Shown piece after piece: positions 1-8,003 of a stretch of DNA of 64,000 bases. Location of the stretch: positions 1 through 64,000 of the forward strand of contig JAMFSL010000074.1 of the NCBI GenBank assembly GCA_026225275.1. Reading direction: 5' to 3'. This DNA comes from Puia dinghuensis (GTDB lineage: Bacteria > Bacteroidota > Bacteroidia > Chitinophagales > Chitinophagaceae). The position numbers and the translations under genes are program-made. The notes beneath the pieces were generated by a model. It made no database searches, had not been told where the DNA came from, and saw nothing but the letters and a program-made list of their open reading frames with translations. Numbering within the stretch: position 1 is the first letter of the stretch; every line of letters begins with the position of its first letter.

Positions 1-893
1 TTAGCGCGGTTCAGTTTCTTCACCAGGTGTTTAGGAACTCCGTCGACTGCTGTGATATACGGCAGGTTGATCTCCGTTTCGCTGGAAGAAGACAACTCGA
101 TCTTAGCCTTTTCAGCGGCCTCTTTCAGGCGCTGCAGGGCCATCGGATCTTTCCGCAGGTCGATATTTTCATCTTTCTTGAATTCATCGGCCAGCCAGTC
201 CATGATCAGCTTGTCAAAATCATCCCCACCGAGGTGCGTGTCACCATTGGTGGACTTTACTTCGAATACCCCGTCGCCCAGTTCGAGAACGGAGATGTCG
301 AATGTACCGCCGCCTAAGTCGAATACGGCGATCTTTTCGTCCTTTCCCGCCTTGTCCAGCCCATAGGCCAGTGCGGCAGCCGTCGGTTCGTTCACGATCC
401 TACGGACAGTCAGCCCGGCAATTTCGCCGGCTTCCTTGGTCGCCTGACGCTGCGCGTCATTGAAATAAGCGGGAACCGTAATAACGGCTTCCGTCACCTC
501 CTGACCAAGATAATCTTCCGCAGTCTTCTTCATTTTCTGAAGGATCATCGCAGAGATCTCCTGGGGCGTGTAAAGACGCCCATCGATATCGATCCTTATC
601 GTATTGTTGTCGCCTTTGACGACTTTATAGCTCCAGTGCGTGATTTCATTGGTCACTTCATCAAAACGACGGCCCATGAACCTTTTGACCGAGGCGATCG
701 TGTTCACCGGGTTCGTGATCGCCTGACGTTTGGCAGGGTCTCCGACCTTTCTTTCTCCGTTTTTCAGGAAAGCCACGATCGATGGGGTCGTGCGGCGCCC
801 TTCATCGTTGGCGATGACAACGGGCTCGTTTCCTTCCATGACGGCTACACAACTGTTGGTTGTGCCGAGGTCAATACCTATAATTTTTCCCAT
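1..893 (-). CDS. dnaK: Chaperone protein DnaK (Hsp70), N-terminal part only
   Basis: Hsp70 chaperone that binds unfolded polypeptides in an ATP-driven cycle with DnaJ and GrpE in the cytoplasm. Translating the minus strand from ATG at 893 gives about 297 residues, cut by the window edge. The opening [20 protein letters not shown] is the phosphate-1 signature of actin-fold Hsp70. It is followed by the [13 protein letters not shown] stretch and the phosphate-2 motif [19 protein letters not shown]. Only the nucleotide-binding domain is present; the substrate-binding domain lies outside the window. The 120 bp upstream show no CIRCE-type inverted repeat, so an HrcA operator is not supported here. 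Identity is certain. Confidence 0.98.
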   Translation of the reverse strand, partial: MGKIIGIDLGTTNSCVAVMEGNEPVVIANDEGRRTTPSIVAFLKNGERKVGDPAKRQAITNPVNTIASVKRFMGRRFDEVTNEITHWSYKVVKGDNNTIRIDIDGRLYTPQEISAMILQKMKKTAEDYLGQEVTEAVITVPAYFNDAQRQATKEAGEIAGLTVRRIVNEPTAAALAYGLDKAGKDEKIAVFDLGGGTFDISVLELGDGVFEVKSTNGDTHLGGDDFDKLIMDWLADEFKKDENIDLRKDPMALQRLKEAAEKAKIELSSSSETEINLPYITAVDGVPKHLVKKLNRA

Positions 894-1014
894 ATTGATT
901 TGATTTTATCAGATTTTAAGGTTTGCAAAATCATCCGGAGTGGATTGACAATCATTATGCCATGCCATGAAAAGTGAAAAAATGGCAGGTGGAGGCAGCC
1001 TCTTGGCAGGTCCG

Positions 1015-2385
1015 TCAGCGGGCAACTTCCAGGACGGGTTTTAGAGATGTGTCCCTAAACACGTAGTCAGCCACTTCATCAAGTCCCGGAATGACGGAAT
1101 TAAAGGAAATACCTGTTCCCGCCATTTTGACCATACAAATGTCGTTTTCTCCATCGCCTACTGCCACAGCGTCCGCCAGGCTGATCCCGAAGCGGTGCAG
1201 AATGTACTGGAACATATTGGATTTGCAATGGTCGTGATCACACTGGCTGAATTTGTCCTTGAGCAGTTGGGAAGGGATCCTCACCTCGCCTGTCGCCACG
1301 CTTTTCTGGAATTCCAGCTCATTTCCGAGGGTGAAATCGAGCCCCAGCAGGTTTTTGACATGATTGGCGATAGAATGGTAGCTGTCGCTGATAATACCGC
1401 AGACATAGCCTCGGACCTGCAGTTCCCGGATGACCTGCACGGCATCCCCGATAAGGGGAATGGATTCCACAACATGGATCAGTTCGGCGAAAGTCTTCCC
1501 TTCCAGCAGGCGGCCGATCTTCTGGGTTTTGATAAAGTTGCTTTTAGGCTGCGCCTGGATATCCGCCAATTCGCGGGCAAAGCCGAACCGTTCGGCAGCC
1601 GCCTGGATAAAGCTGCCCTGCAACAGTACCTGGTCCATGTCGAATACGATCATCTTCCGGGGCTGCCGGACCAGTTCCTTCAGGGCGAATTCCACCTGTT
1701 CGCGCATCATCGGGACGGAATCTTCCTGTCGCCGGCTGCCATCGAAGATGTTCACCCGCTTGAAAATAGCGTTGGCGACCTGTTTGGCCATGCGGCCCAG
1801 CACATGCAACGGCTGCCGGTCGTTCTCGACTTCTCCGATCTTGACCTCTTTAATGCGGGCGCGGACCTGGTGCATATCGATCAGCAGTCCGATATCCACG
1901 CCGTAGTCATTCTCGAATTCGACCTTCTGTAAGATCGATTTCTTGCCCGCGATCATACCGCTGAGCGGTTGACGAAATTCCAGTAAATGGGGGAAAAAGA
2001 ATTCCAGCATCGGTTTGACCAGGATCTCGGCCACGCGGCCGGCGGGGCGTTCGAAGTATGATTTGACAAAATCCGCCTCGTCTTTAATGAGGGGCGCCGT
2101 CAGTATCCCGACGATGTCTTCTTCATAATCCGGAAGATCGGCCTCCAGGAAGACGATGATCTCATTTTTGGCCATCAGCAGGCCTTCCCGCATCGATTCT
2201 CCCTTTCCTACATGCGTAGGAGTAATCACCTTCACATTTTCCTTTCCCGCCTCGGCTACGGTCGCATCCGTCGACATGTCGTCAACGACAATGATCTCAT
2301 TCACCAGTTCGTTCCGCTTGGCCTGACGAATGACCTGTCGGATGGTTTTTTCTTCATTTAGAGCGGGTATAATGACGCTGATCAT
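1015..2385 (-). CDS. Glycosyltransferase (GT2/GT81-like) fused to HAD phosphatase
   Basis: A 456-residue two-domain protein. Residues 1 to about 225 are a GT-A glycosyltransferase: the N-terminus SVIIPALNEEKTI, the acidic motif VVDDMSTDAT near residue 35, and a later QPLSGM...YGVDIGLLID region that resembles glucosyl-3-phosphoglycerate synthases (GT81). Residues about 240-456 are a HAD phosphatase with motif I FDMDQV, motif II IISDS, a motif III lysine in CKSN and motif IV GDGEND. The arrangement suggests one polypeptide that makes a glycosyl-phosphate and then dephosphorylates it, as in compatible-solute synthesis, but the substrate is inferred. A simple polyprenyl-type GT2 with an unrelated HAD is the alternative. 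It stands alone, 120 bp downstream of the dnaK start. Confidence 0.75.
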   Translation of the reverse strand: MISVIIPALNEEKTIRQVIRQAKRNELVNEIIVVDDMSTDATVAEAGKENVKVITPTHVGKGESMREGLLMAKNEIIVFLEADLPDYEEDIVGILTAPLIKDEADFVKSYFERPAGRVAEILVKPMLEFFFPHLLEFRQPLSGMIAGKKSILQKVEFENDYGVDIGLLIDMHQVRARIKEVKIGEVENDRQPLHVLGRMAKQVANAIFKRVNIFDGSRRQEDSVPMMREQVEFALKELVRQPRKMIVFDMDQVLLQGSFIQAAAERFGFARELADIQAQPKSNFIKTQKIGRLLEGKTFAELIHVVESIPLIGDAVQVIRELQVRGYVCGIISDSYHSIANHVKNLLGLDFTLGNELEFQKSVATGEVRIPSQLLKDKFSQCDHDHCKSNMFQYILHRFGISLADAVAVGDGENDICMVKMAGTGISFNSVIPGLDEVADYVFRDTSLKPVLEVAR

Positions 2386-2446
2386 GGGCGTTCATGCCCC
2401 TAAAATTATGCCAATAACTTTTCACAAGAGTCTGACAAACAAGAAT

Positions 2447-2454
2447 TAAATTTG
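2447..2454 (+). promoter_or_regulatory. Bacteroidota -7 promoter element (TAAATTTG)
   Basis: TAAATTTG matches the TAnnTTTG -7 consensus of Bacteroidota housekeeping promoters. It lies 25 bp before the TTG start of the AraC-type gene. No clear -33 TTG was found at the expected spacing. Confidence 0.45.
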
Positions 2455-2479
2455 TTTACATCCTTTTAATTTCTATCCC

Positions 2480-2893
2480 TTGCCGATCGCCGCCGACGTA
2501 TATCAAAAAATTGTCAGGGCTAAAATTTATATCGACGAAAATTTTCAGCAGCCCATCGACCTGCATCGCCTGGCCCGCGAGGCTTGTGTCTCCCGTTTCC
2601 ATTTTCACCGGCTGTTCACCCGGATCTATCGCACGACGCCACACCGGTACCTCACCCAAAAACGGATCGAACAGGCCCGGGTATGGCTGGTCGGCGAGGA
2701 CCATTCTATTATGGAAATTTGTAACCATATTGGATTTGAAAGCATCGGATCGTTCAGCACGCTGTTCAAAAAGGAGATCGGTCATGCGCCCCGTGATTAT
2801 CGTCAGCTGGCCCACGCCAGAAAACAGCAGGTACAGCAACAACCGCGCAGGGACTTCGTCAGAGCTTCGTCCCTCGCTCTTCCTCGCCCGTAA
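2480..2893 (+). CDS. Small AraC-family regulator, interrupted by in-frame stop
   Basis: HTH-only AraC/XylS-type DNA-binding protein of 137 residues. Both helix-turn-helix motifs are visible: LHRLAREACVSRFHFHRLF near residues 28-46 and the second around IMEICNHIGFESIGSFSTLF near 77-96, followed by the family-typical GHAPRDYR. It starts at TTG; no ATG is available upstream. The reading frame stops at 2891-2893, but the same frame continues to 3005-3007 and encodes IPQCFIDQHGW and later DKSNIQEV, which look like the normal tail of small AraC proteins. The stop lies in a hairpin-rich insertion at about 2850-2913. The DNA-binding part is complete, so the product may still function. A VOC gene follows 22 bp after the extended frame, a common pairing. 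Confidence 0.75.
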   Translation: MPIAADVYQKIVRAKIYIDENFQQPIDLHRLAREACVSRFHFHRLFTRIYRTTPHRYLTQKRIEQARVWLVGEDHSIMEICNHIGFESIGSFSTLFKKEIGHAPRDYRQLAHARKQQVQQQPRRDFVRASSLALPRP

Positions 2894-2913
2894 CCTTCGC
2901 TTCGCTCGGTTAT
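2850..2913 (+). repeat. Small hairpin-rich insertion inside the AraC gene
   Basis: Two adjacent imperfect palindromes. GGGAC (2850-2854) pairs with GTCCC (2869-2873), and TAACC (2891-2895) pairs with GGTTA (2908-2912), both with TTCG-rich loops. On the minus strand the first contains GACGAAG twice, separated by 4 bp. The segment separates two parts of an AraC-like reading frame without shifting it and supplies a TAA stop. It looks like a short repetitive element, but no second copy was found in this window. Confidence 0.5.
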
Positions 2914-3029
2914 CCCACAATGTTTTATAGACCAGCACGGATGGGACCTTCCCCTGTCCATTGACAAAAGCAATATTCAAGAAGTCCCTCCGCAGGAGAT
3001 CGCTTAGCTTTGGTCTAAACACTTTGATT

Positions 3030-3443
3030 ATGATCACCAAACTCTCACACGTCAGCCTTTTTGTGCTCGACCAGGACAGGGCGTATGACTTCTATGTTAA
3101 CAAACTAGGGTTCAAAGTACATACCGATGCCAAAATGGAAAACGGCTTTCGCTGGCTGACGATCACGCCGCCGGAACAGCCAGACCTGGAAATCAGCCTT
3201 CTGACACCGCTGGCCGGTGGGATGGGTTTTGACGAAGAAACGAAAGCGGCATTTCGGGTACTGTTGGAAAAAGGAGTGCTGGGTGCAGGGGTGATGCATA
3301 CGCCCGACTGTCTGGCCACGTACGAAGAGCTAAAAGCTAAAGGAGTTACTTTCAAGTCGGCACCCAAGGAGCAGTTCTATGGTACTGAGGCGTTGATCAC
3401 TGATGGAGTGGGTAATTGGTTCAGCATGACACAGCCGAAATAA
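3030..3443 (+). CDS. VOC (glyoxalase/bleomycin-resistance fold) protein
   Basis: A 137-residue protein of the vicinal-oxygen-chelate superfamily, a fold that binds a metal and small substrates. The opening MITKLSHVSLFVLDQDRAYD followed by FYVNKLGFKV is the first beta-alpha-beta unit. The second unit contains a YEELKAKGV helix and ends with ITDGVGNWFSM, as is usual for this group. The ATG at 3030 was chosen over an upstream in-frame start at 2961 because homology begins there. It follows the AraC-type gene on the same strand, so co-expression is plausible. The substrate is unknown; glyoxalase I activity is not implied. Confidence 0.85.
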   Translation: MITKLSHVSLFVLDQDRAYDFYVNKLGFKVHTDAKMENGFRWLTITPPEQPDLEISLLTPLAGGMGFDEETKAAFRVLLEKGVLGAGVMHTPDCLATYEELKAKGVTFKSAPKEQFYGTEALITDGVGNWFSMTQPK

Positions 3444-3464
3444 TGTTTTTACAGATCCGCCAGA

Positions 3465-3956
3465 TCATTGTTGCTCGTTACTGTTCTCTACCCGGAAAGT
3501 GAAATTCTTCTGCGTCAGATAGCTGAAGGAAACGACGATGACTGTCGTGAAGACCTTGGCAATCGTTGGATAAATATGGAATTGCTCGACGAAGAGCTTG
3601 ATGAAGATGATGTTTAGCCCGATACAGATGATCACCAGCACGAAATACCGGAAAAGCTGCACCCTTCCATGCAATGTACTACCCGTAAAGACGATGTTCC
3701 GGTTGAGAAAAAACCCCGTGGGGAAGCTCACGCAAAATGCAATGATGACGGAAGCGACATAAGGCGAGAGTGTCCAGGTACCCAAATGGATATTATCCTT
3801 GTGCAGGATATAGTTATAACTGAACCAATACATCATGATATCCAGCAAGGTAGTCGTGCCGCCGCAGGCTGCATACCGGAAGGTTTGCAGCGGCATCAAC
3901 CGGCTGAATGGAGGGTAAAAAAAATCAATAAAACCGACAATCCGCTTCTTTAGCAT
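3465..3956 (-). CDS. GtrA-family membrane protein
   Basis: A 163-residue integral membrane protein with about four hydrophobic segments. The core features of GtrA/DPMS3 proteins are present: QTFRYAACGGTTTLLDIMMYW at residues about 24-44, FPTGFFLNRNIVF in the middle and SYLTQKNFTF near the end. The family is associated with moving or positioning lipid-linked sugars for cell-surface glycosylation. No glycosyltransferase partner is adjacent on the same strand. It converges with the VOC gene across 21 bp and is divergent from argS. Confidence 0.85.
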   Translation of the reverse strand: MLKKRIVGFIDFFYPPFSRLMPLQTFRYAACGGTTTLLDIMMYWFSYNYILHKDNIHLGTWTLSPYVASVIIAFCVSFPTGFFLNRNIVFTGSTLHGRVQLFRYFVLVIICIGLNIIFIKLFVEQFHIYPTIAKVFTTVIVVSFSYLTQKNFTFRVENSNEQQ

Positions 3957-4038
3957 CAGTGCGTTCGCTTAGGCCTCAAAGATAATTACAAAATGTGATT
4001 TGGCCATTCATAATGCCTTACTATTCGTTAACATGCAG

Positions 4039-4046
4039 TACTTTTG
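4039..4046 (+). promoter_or_regulatory. -7 promoter element for argS (TACTTTTG)
   Basis: TACTTTTG fits TAnnTTTG and ends 17 bp before the argS start codon, implying a very short leader. Confidence 0.5.
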
Positions 4047-4063
4047 CGTCCAATTAGTGGAAA

Positions 4064-5872
4064 ATGGATATTGATATTATCAGCCAGATCAAAGCAGCCA
4101 CCAGTCAGGTCCTTGAGGATCAGTTCGCTTTTTCCCTGCCGGCCGGCGACGTCCCTGTCAATGAGACGAAACCGGAATTTGAAGGCGATTATACGGTGGT
4201 GTTGTTCTCTTTTGTTAAATCATTGAAAAAATCACCGGAAGCGCTTGGTACGGAACTCGGCCAGGCATTGGTCGGCCGCTATCCCCAATTGTTCGCCCGG
4301 TACAATGTGATCAAAGGATTCCTCAACCTTACCGTTGCCGATGCCCACTGGCTGGATTTCCTCAGCCAACAGCATAACAATAGGGATTTCGGCCGCAAAT
4401 CATCGAATGGCCAAAAGGTGATGGTGGAATATTCCTCGCCCAATACCAACAAACCTCTCCATCTCGGCCATCTCCGCAATAATTTCCTGGGCTGGAGCAT
4501 TGCCCAGATCTATTCGGCCAACGGTTACGAAGTCTTTAAGACCTGTATTGCCAACGACCGCGGTATCCACATCTGTAAGAGCATGATCGCCTGGCAACTG
4601 TTTGCCAATGGCGCCACCCCTGCCAGCACGGGTATCAAGGGCGATCATTTCGTCGGCGATTATTATGTACTCTTCGGGACGGAGCAAAAGCGGCAGATGG
4701 AACCGCTGATAGCCGCCGGTATGGACAAGGAACAGGCAGAAAAAGAAGCGCCCATCATGAAGGCTGCCCAGCAGATGCTGGTGGATTGGGAGGCCGGCCA
4801 ACCTGACGTCATCGAATTGTGGAAAACGATGAACAGCTGGGTATATGCTGGTTTCGATGTGACCTACAAAAGGATCGGCAGCGATTTCGACAAAACATAT
4901 TACGAAAGTAATACCTACCTGCTCGGCAAAGAACTGGTGGAAGTGGGCCTGCAAAAAGGCGTTTTCTTTCAAAAGGATGACGGCAGTGTGTGGATCGACC
5001 TGACAGCCGATGGCCTCGACCAGAAGATCGTTCAGCGGCGGGACGGCACAGCCGTCTACATGACGCAGGACATCGGCCTGGCGGTCCGCAAATATGAAGA
5101 ATTCAAGTCCGATCTCAGCGTATATGTGGTGGGTGATGAACAGAATTACCATTTTAAGGTATTAAAGCTGATCTGTCAGAAGCTGGGCCTGCCCTCTGCC
5201 GATGGTATCTTCCACCTGAGCTATGGCATGGTGGAACTGCCGACGGGTCGGATGAAGACACGCGAAGGCACCGTTGTCGACGCCGATGAGATCCTGGATG
5301 AGATGCATGCCGAGGCAGAGAAGAAGACGATCGAACAGGGCAAAACCGAAGGATTTAGTCCCGATGAGCTGCAAACGTTATACGAAACGATCGGACTCGG
5401 CGGCCTCAAATTTTTCCTGCTGCGCGTCGATCCGAAGAAGAAAATGTTGTTCAACCCTGAAGAGTCTATCGACCTTCACGGCTATACCGCGACGTTTATC
5501 CAGTATGCCTATGCGCGGATCCGGAGTATCTTCCGGAAAGAGGGAGCCGCGGCCAGCGAAGGGGCTGGCGCAACGGTTTCAAGCGCTTCCGTGGCAACGG
5601 ATCTTCTTCCCCTTGAAAAAGCCCTGTTGATCACGCTCGAAAAATATTCGACTGTCCTCGAACAGGCAGGTGTGGAAATGAGTCCTTCCGTCATCGCGAC
5701 GTATGCTTTTCAGCTGGCGCAGGCGTTCAATTCTTTTTATAATGTGCATTCAGTCTCTAATGCAGAGACCCCGGAAAAGAAAGCATTGCGCCTTCAATTG
5801 GCGCAGTTGACAGCCATTGTCTTGAAATCGGCCATGGCATTATTGGGGGTCAGGATGCCGGAGAGGATGTAA
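4064..5872 (+). CDS. argS: Arginine--tRNA ligase
   Basis: Class I aminoacyl-tRNA synthetase that charges tRNA-Arg. It is 602 residues, slightly longer than the usual 550-590. The N-terminal Add-1 domain is followed by the HIGH signature as HLGH at residues 133-136 (within NKPLHLGHLRNN). The second signature is the ArgRS-type RMKTREG in place of a canonical KMSKS, near residue 393. The C-terminal DALR anticodon-binding domain ends in LGVRMPERM. It is monocistronic with its own -7 element upstream and a strong terminator downstream. Confidence 0.98.
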   Translation: MDIDIISQIKAATSQVLEDQFAFSLPAGDVPVNETKPEFEGDYTVVLFSFVKSLKKSPEALGTELGQALVGRYPQLFARYNVIKGFLNLTVADAHWLDFLSQQHNNRDFGRKSSNGQKVMVEYSSPNTNKPLHLGHLRNNFLGWSIAQIYSANGYEVFKTCIANDRGIHICKSMIAWQLFANGATPASTGIKGDHFVGDYYVLFGTEQKRQMEPLIAAGMDKEQAEKEAPIMKAAQQMLVDWEAGQPDVIELWKTMNSWVYAGFDVTYKRIGSDFDKTYYESNTYLLGKELVEVGLQKGVFFQKDDGSVWIDLTADGLDQKIVQRRDGTAVYMTQDIGLAVRKYEEFKSDLSVYVVGDEQNYHFKVLKLICQKLGLPSADGIFHLSYGMVELPTGRMKTREGTVVDADEILDEMHAEAEKKTIEQGKTEGFSPDELQTLYETIGLGGLKFFLLRVDPKKKMLFNPEESIDLHGYTATFIQYAYARIRSIFRKEGAAASEGAGATVSSASVATDLLPLEKALLITLEKYSTVLEQAGVEMSPSVIATYAFQLAQAFNSFYNVHSVSNAETPEKKALRLQLAQLTAIVLKSAMALLGVRMPERM

Positions 5873-5890
5873 GTTGATGCAATAAATTTA

Positions 5891-5915
5891 AAGGTGCCCA
5901 TCGGGCACCTTTTTT
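5891..5915. terminator. Bidirectional terminator between argS and glgB
   Basis: Perfect 9-bp stem AAGGTGCCC / GGGCACCTT with loop ATC, followed by T residues on the plus strand and preceded by A residues, so it can serve both converging genes. It overlaps the glgB stop codon. Confidence 0.85.
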
Positions 5916-7869
5916 ATTTCAACACCACCGCCCCTAACGGCGGCAAATGCACAATGATCTCATATCTGTCGGCAGGCTCATCGACGAGCCGAACGGGAAC
6001 GGCCGGATTATTCGTATCCCCTGTCCCCCAGTATTTTTTGTCATCGCTGTTGAAGATTTCCTTCCAGGCACCTTTTCCCAACGCATAGACCTTCCAGTCC
6101 CTACGTACCACCGGTGTCAGGTTCAGGATCACCAGCAGGTCGCTGGCGGGGTCTTTGCCCTTGCGACGGTACACAATGACGCTCTCACCCCGGTGTTGCA
6201 GATCCACCCACTCGAAGCCGTAGATCGTAAACTGGTTCTCATACAACGCCTTCTCGCCGCGCAACAGCTTATTCAGATCGCGGACACAGTCTTTCAGCAG
6301 CCGGTGACTGTCATATTGCAGTAAGCCCCAGGGAAGCTCCGTCTTGTAATTCCATTCGGTTGTCGCCCCGAACTCGTTGCCCATGAACAGCAGCTTGCCG
6401 CCGGGATGGGTCATCATGTAAGTGTACAACAATCTGAGATTAGCGAATTTTTGCCAGTCATCCCCCGGCATCTTGTAGAGCATCGGCGATTTTCCATGGA
6501 CGACCTCGTCATGGCTCAGCGGCAGGACAAAATTTTCATCATAGTAATACATCATGCTGAAGGTGAACTTATCCTGGTGCTCTCGCCGGTAGACGGGATC
6601 CAGTTTGAAAAAGTTCAGCGTATCGTGCATCCAGCCCATCATCCATTTCATGCCGAAACCCAATCCGCCGGCAAAGGTCGGACGAGTGATGCCGGGCCAG
6701 TCTGTCGCTTCTTCGGCAATCGTCTGCACATCGGGAAAATCCCGGTACACCATCTCGTTGAGGTTCTTAATAAAAGCGATCGCCTCCAGGTTACCGTCAC
6801 CGCCGTGTTCATTCGGTTCCCACTCCCCTTCTTTCCGGGAATAGTTAAGCTTCAGCATGCTACTAACGGCATCTACGCGCAGGCCGTCGATATGATAACG
6901 GTCCAGCCAATACCGTGCATTGCTCGTGAGAAAGGATTTGACCTCCCCCCGCTTGTAATTGAAAATATAGCTGTTCCAGTCCGGGTGGAACCCCTTGCGC
7001 ATATCGGCATATTCGTACGTGTTGGCGCCGTCGAAAAGATACAGCCCGTGATAGTCATAAGGAAAATGAGACGGTACCCAATCGAGGATAACGCCGATGC
7101 CTGCTGCGTGAAAAGCCTCCACCAGGGCCATAAATCCCTGCGGGTCACCGAACCGGGAAGTGGGGGCATAATAGCCCGTGCCCTGGTACCCCCAGCTGCC
7201 ATCGAAGGGATGCTCCATGACCGGCATCAGTTCAACATGCGTAAAGCCCATCTCTTTCACATAGGGCACCAATAGATCACACAACTGAGCATAGCTGTTA
7301 TACGATTCTTCGCTGAAAGCGTTTGGTCGCATCCAGCTCGCCAGATGCACTTCGTAGACACTCCAGGGGGCATCCAGCGAATTATGCGCTTTGCGGTCAG
7401 TCATCCATTGCTTGTCCTTCCAGTCATAGTCCAGTTCCCATGTGATAGAGGCCGTCTGAGGCCGCATCTCCCAGAAATAAGCATATGGATCGCCCTTGTC
7501 CAGTGTGCCGCCGCCAAAACCCCGGATATGATATTTGTATGCCTCTCCTGTCTTGAAATGTGGAATAAACCCTTCCCAGATACCGCTCCGGTCCAGTCGG
7601 ACGAACAGTGGATGGGTATCCGATCCCCAACTGTTGAAATTGCCGATGACAGACACCGCCGTAGCATTGGGCGCCCAGACGGCAAAATAATAGCCTTCCG
7701 TATCTAACACCGTGGCCCGGTGCGAACCCATCAACTCGTATATACTATAATGCGTGCCTTCCTGAAAATTGCGGATATCTTCGTCTGTAAACAGCGAATA
7801 GTTCCAGACCGGTTTTGTCGAATCAACAAAATGGATCTCTTCATACTTCGGACCGGTAGTTGTTCCCAC
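5914..7869 (-). CDS. glgB: 1,4-alpha-glucan branching enzyme
   Basis: GH13 enzyme that introduces alpha-1,6 branches into glycogen. A CBM48 domain is visible at about residues 50-140 (FAVWAPNATAVSVIGNFNSW). The catalytic barrel follows, with the nucleophile in HIDGLRVDAV, the acid/base Glu in IAEEATDW and LSHDEVVHGK near the active site. The C-terminal all-beta domain starts around VIVYRRKGK. A longer frame opens with TTG at 7896. I place the start at GTG 7869 (MGTTTGPKYEE) because the preceding residues are low-complexity basic; this choice is uncertain. The gene belongs to the glycogen set at 5.9-18.8 kb but is separated from glgC/glgA by an unrelated pair on the other strand. Confidence 0.95.
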   Translation of the reverse strand: MGTTTGPKYEEIHFVDSTKPVWNYSLFTDEDIRNFQEGTHYSIYELMGSHRATVLDTEGYYFAVWAPNATAVSVIGNFNSWGSDTHPLFVRLDRSGIWEGFIPHFKTGEAYKYHIRGFGGGTLDKGDPYAYFWEMRPQTASITWELDYDWKDKQWMTDRKAHNSLDAPWSVYEVHLASWMRPNAFSEESYNSYAQLCDLLVPYVKEMGFTHVELMPVMEHPFDGSWGYQGTGYYAPTSRFGDPQGFMALVEAFHAAGIGVILDWVPSHFPYDYHGLYLFDGANTYEYADMRKGFHPDWNSYIFNYKRGEVKSFLTSNARYWLDRYHIDGLRVDAVSSMLKLNYSRKEGEWEPNEHGGDGNLEAIAFIKNLNEMVYRDFPDVQTIAEEATDWPGITRPTFAGGLGFGMKWMMGWMHDTLNFFKLDPVYRREHQDKFTFSMMYYYDENFVLPLSHDEVVHGKSPMLYKMPGDDWQKFANLRLLYTYMMTHPGGKLLFMGNEFGATTEWNYKTELPWGLLQYDSHRLLKDCVRDLNKLLRGEKALYENQFTIYGFEWVDLQHRGESVIVYRRKGKDPASDLLVILNLTPVVRRDWKVYALGKGAWKEIFNSDDKKYWGTGDTNNPAVPVRLVDEPADRYEIIVHLPPLGAVVLK

Positions 7870-8003
7870 AATAATTATTTTATTCTTTTTATGCAAAAAG
7901 AGCGCCCTCGCATCTTAACGTAAATTTAAGGGATAGGGTTTGCATATCCGTTTTTTTAAAAAGTAAATTGCCTCGCCCCTCGTAAACGTCAAAACCTTAT
8001 ATC

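Noticed and set aside
894-1014. CIRCE or HrcA operator upstream of dnaK
   Set aside because: No TTAGCACTC-N9-GAGTGCTAA-like inverted repeat is present.
6406-7275. 289-codon open frame opposite glgB
   Set aside because: It is a shadow of glgB, whose GH13 motifs are unambiguous; the translated product shows no domain. The same applies to the long frames opposite the amylase (12242-12937), the UbiD gene (60863-61483), nrdA (32911-34035) and the GT-HAD gene (1195-1932).
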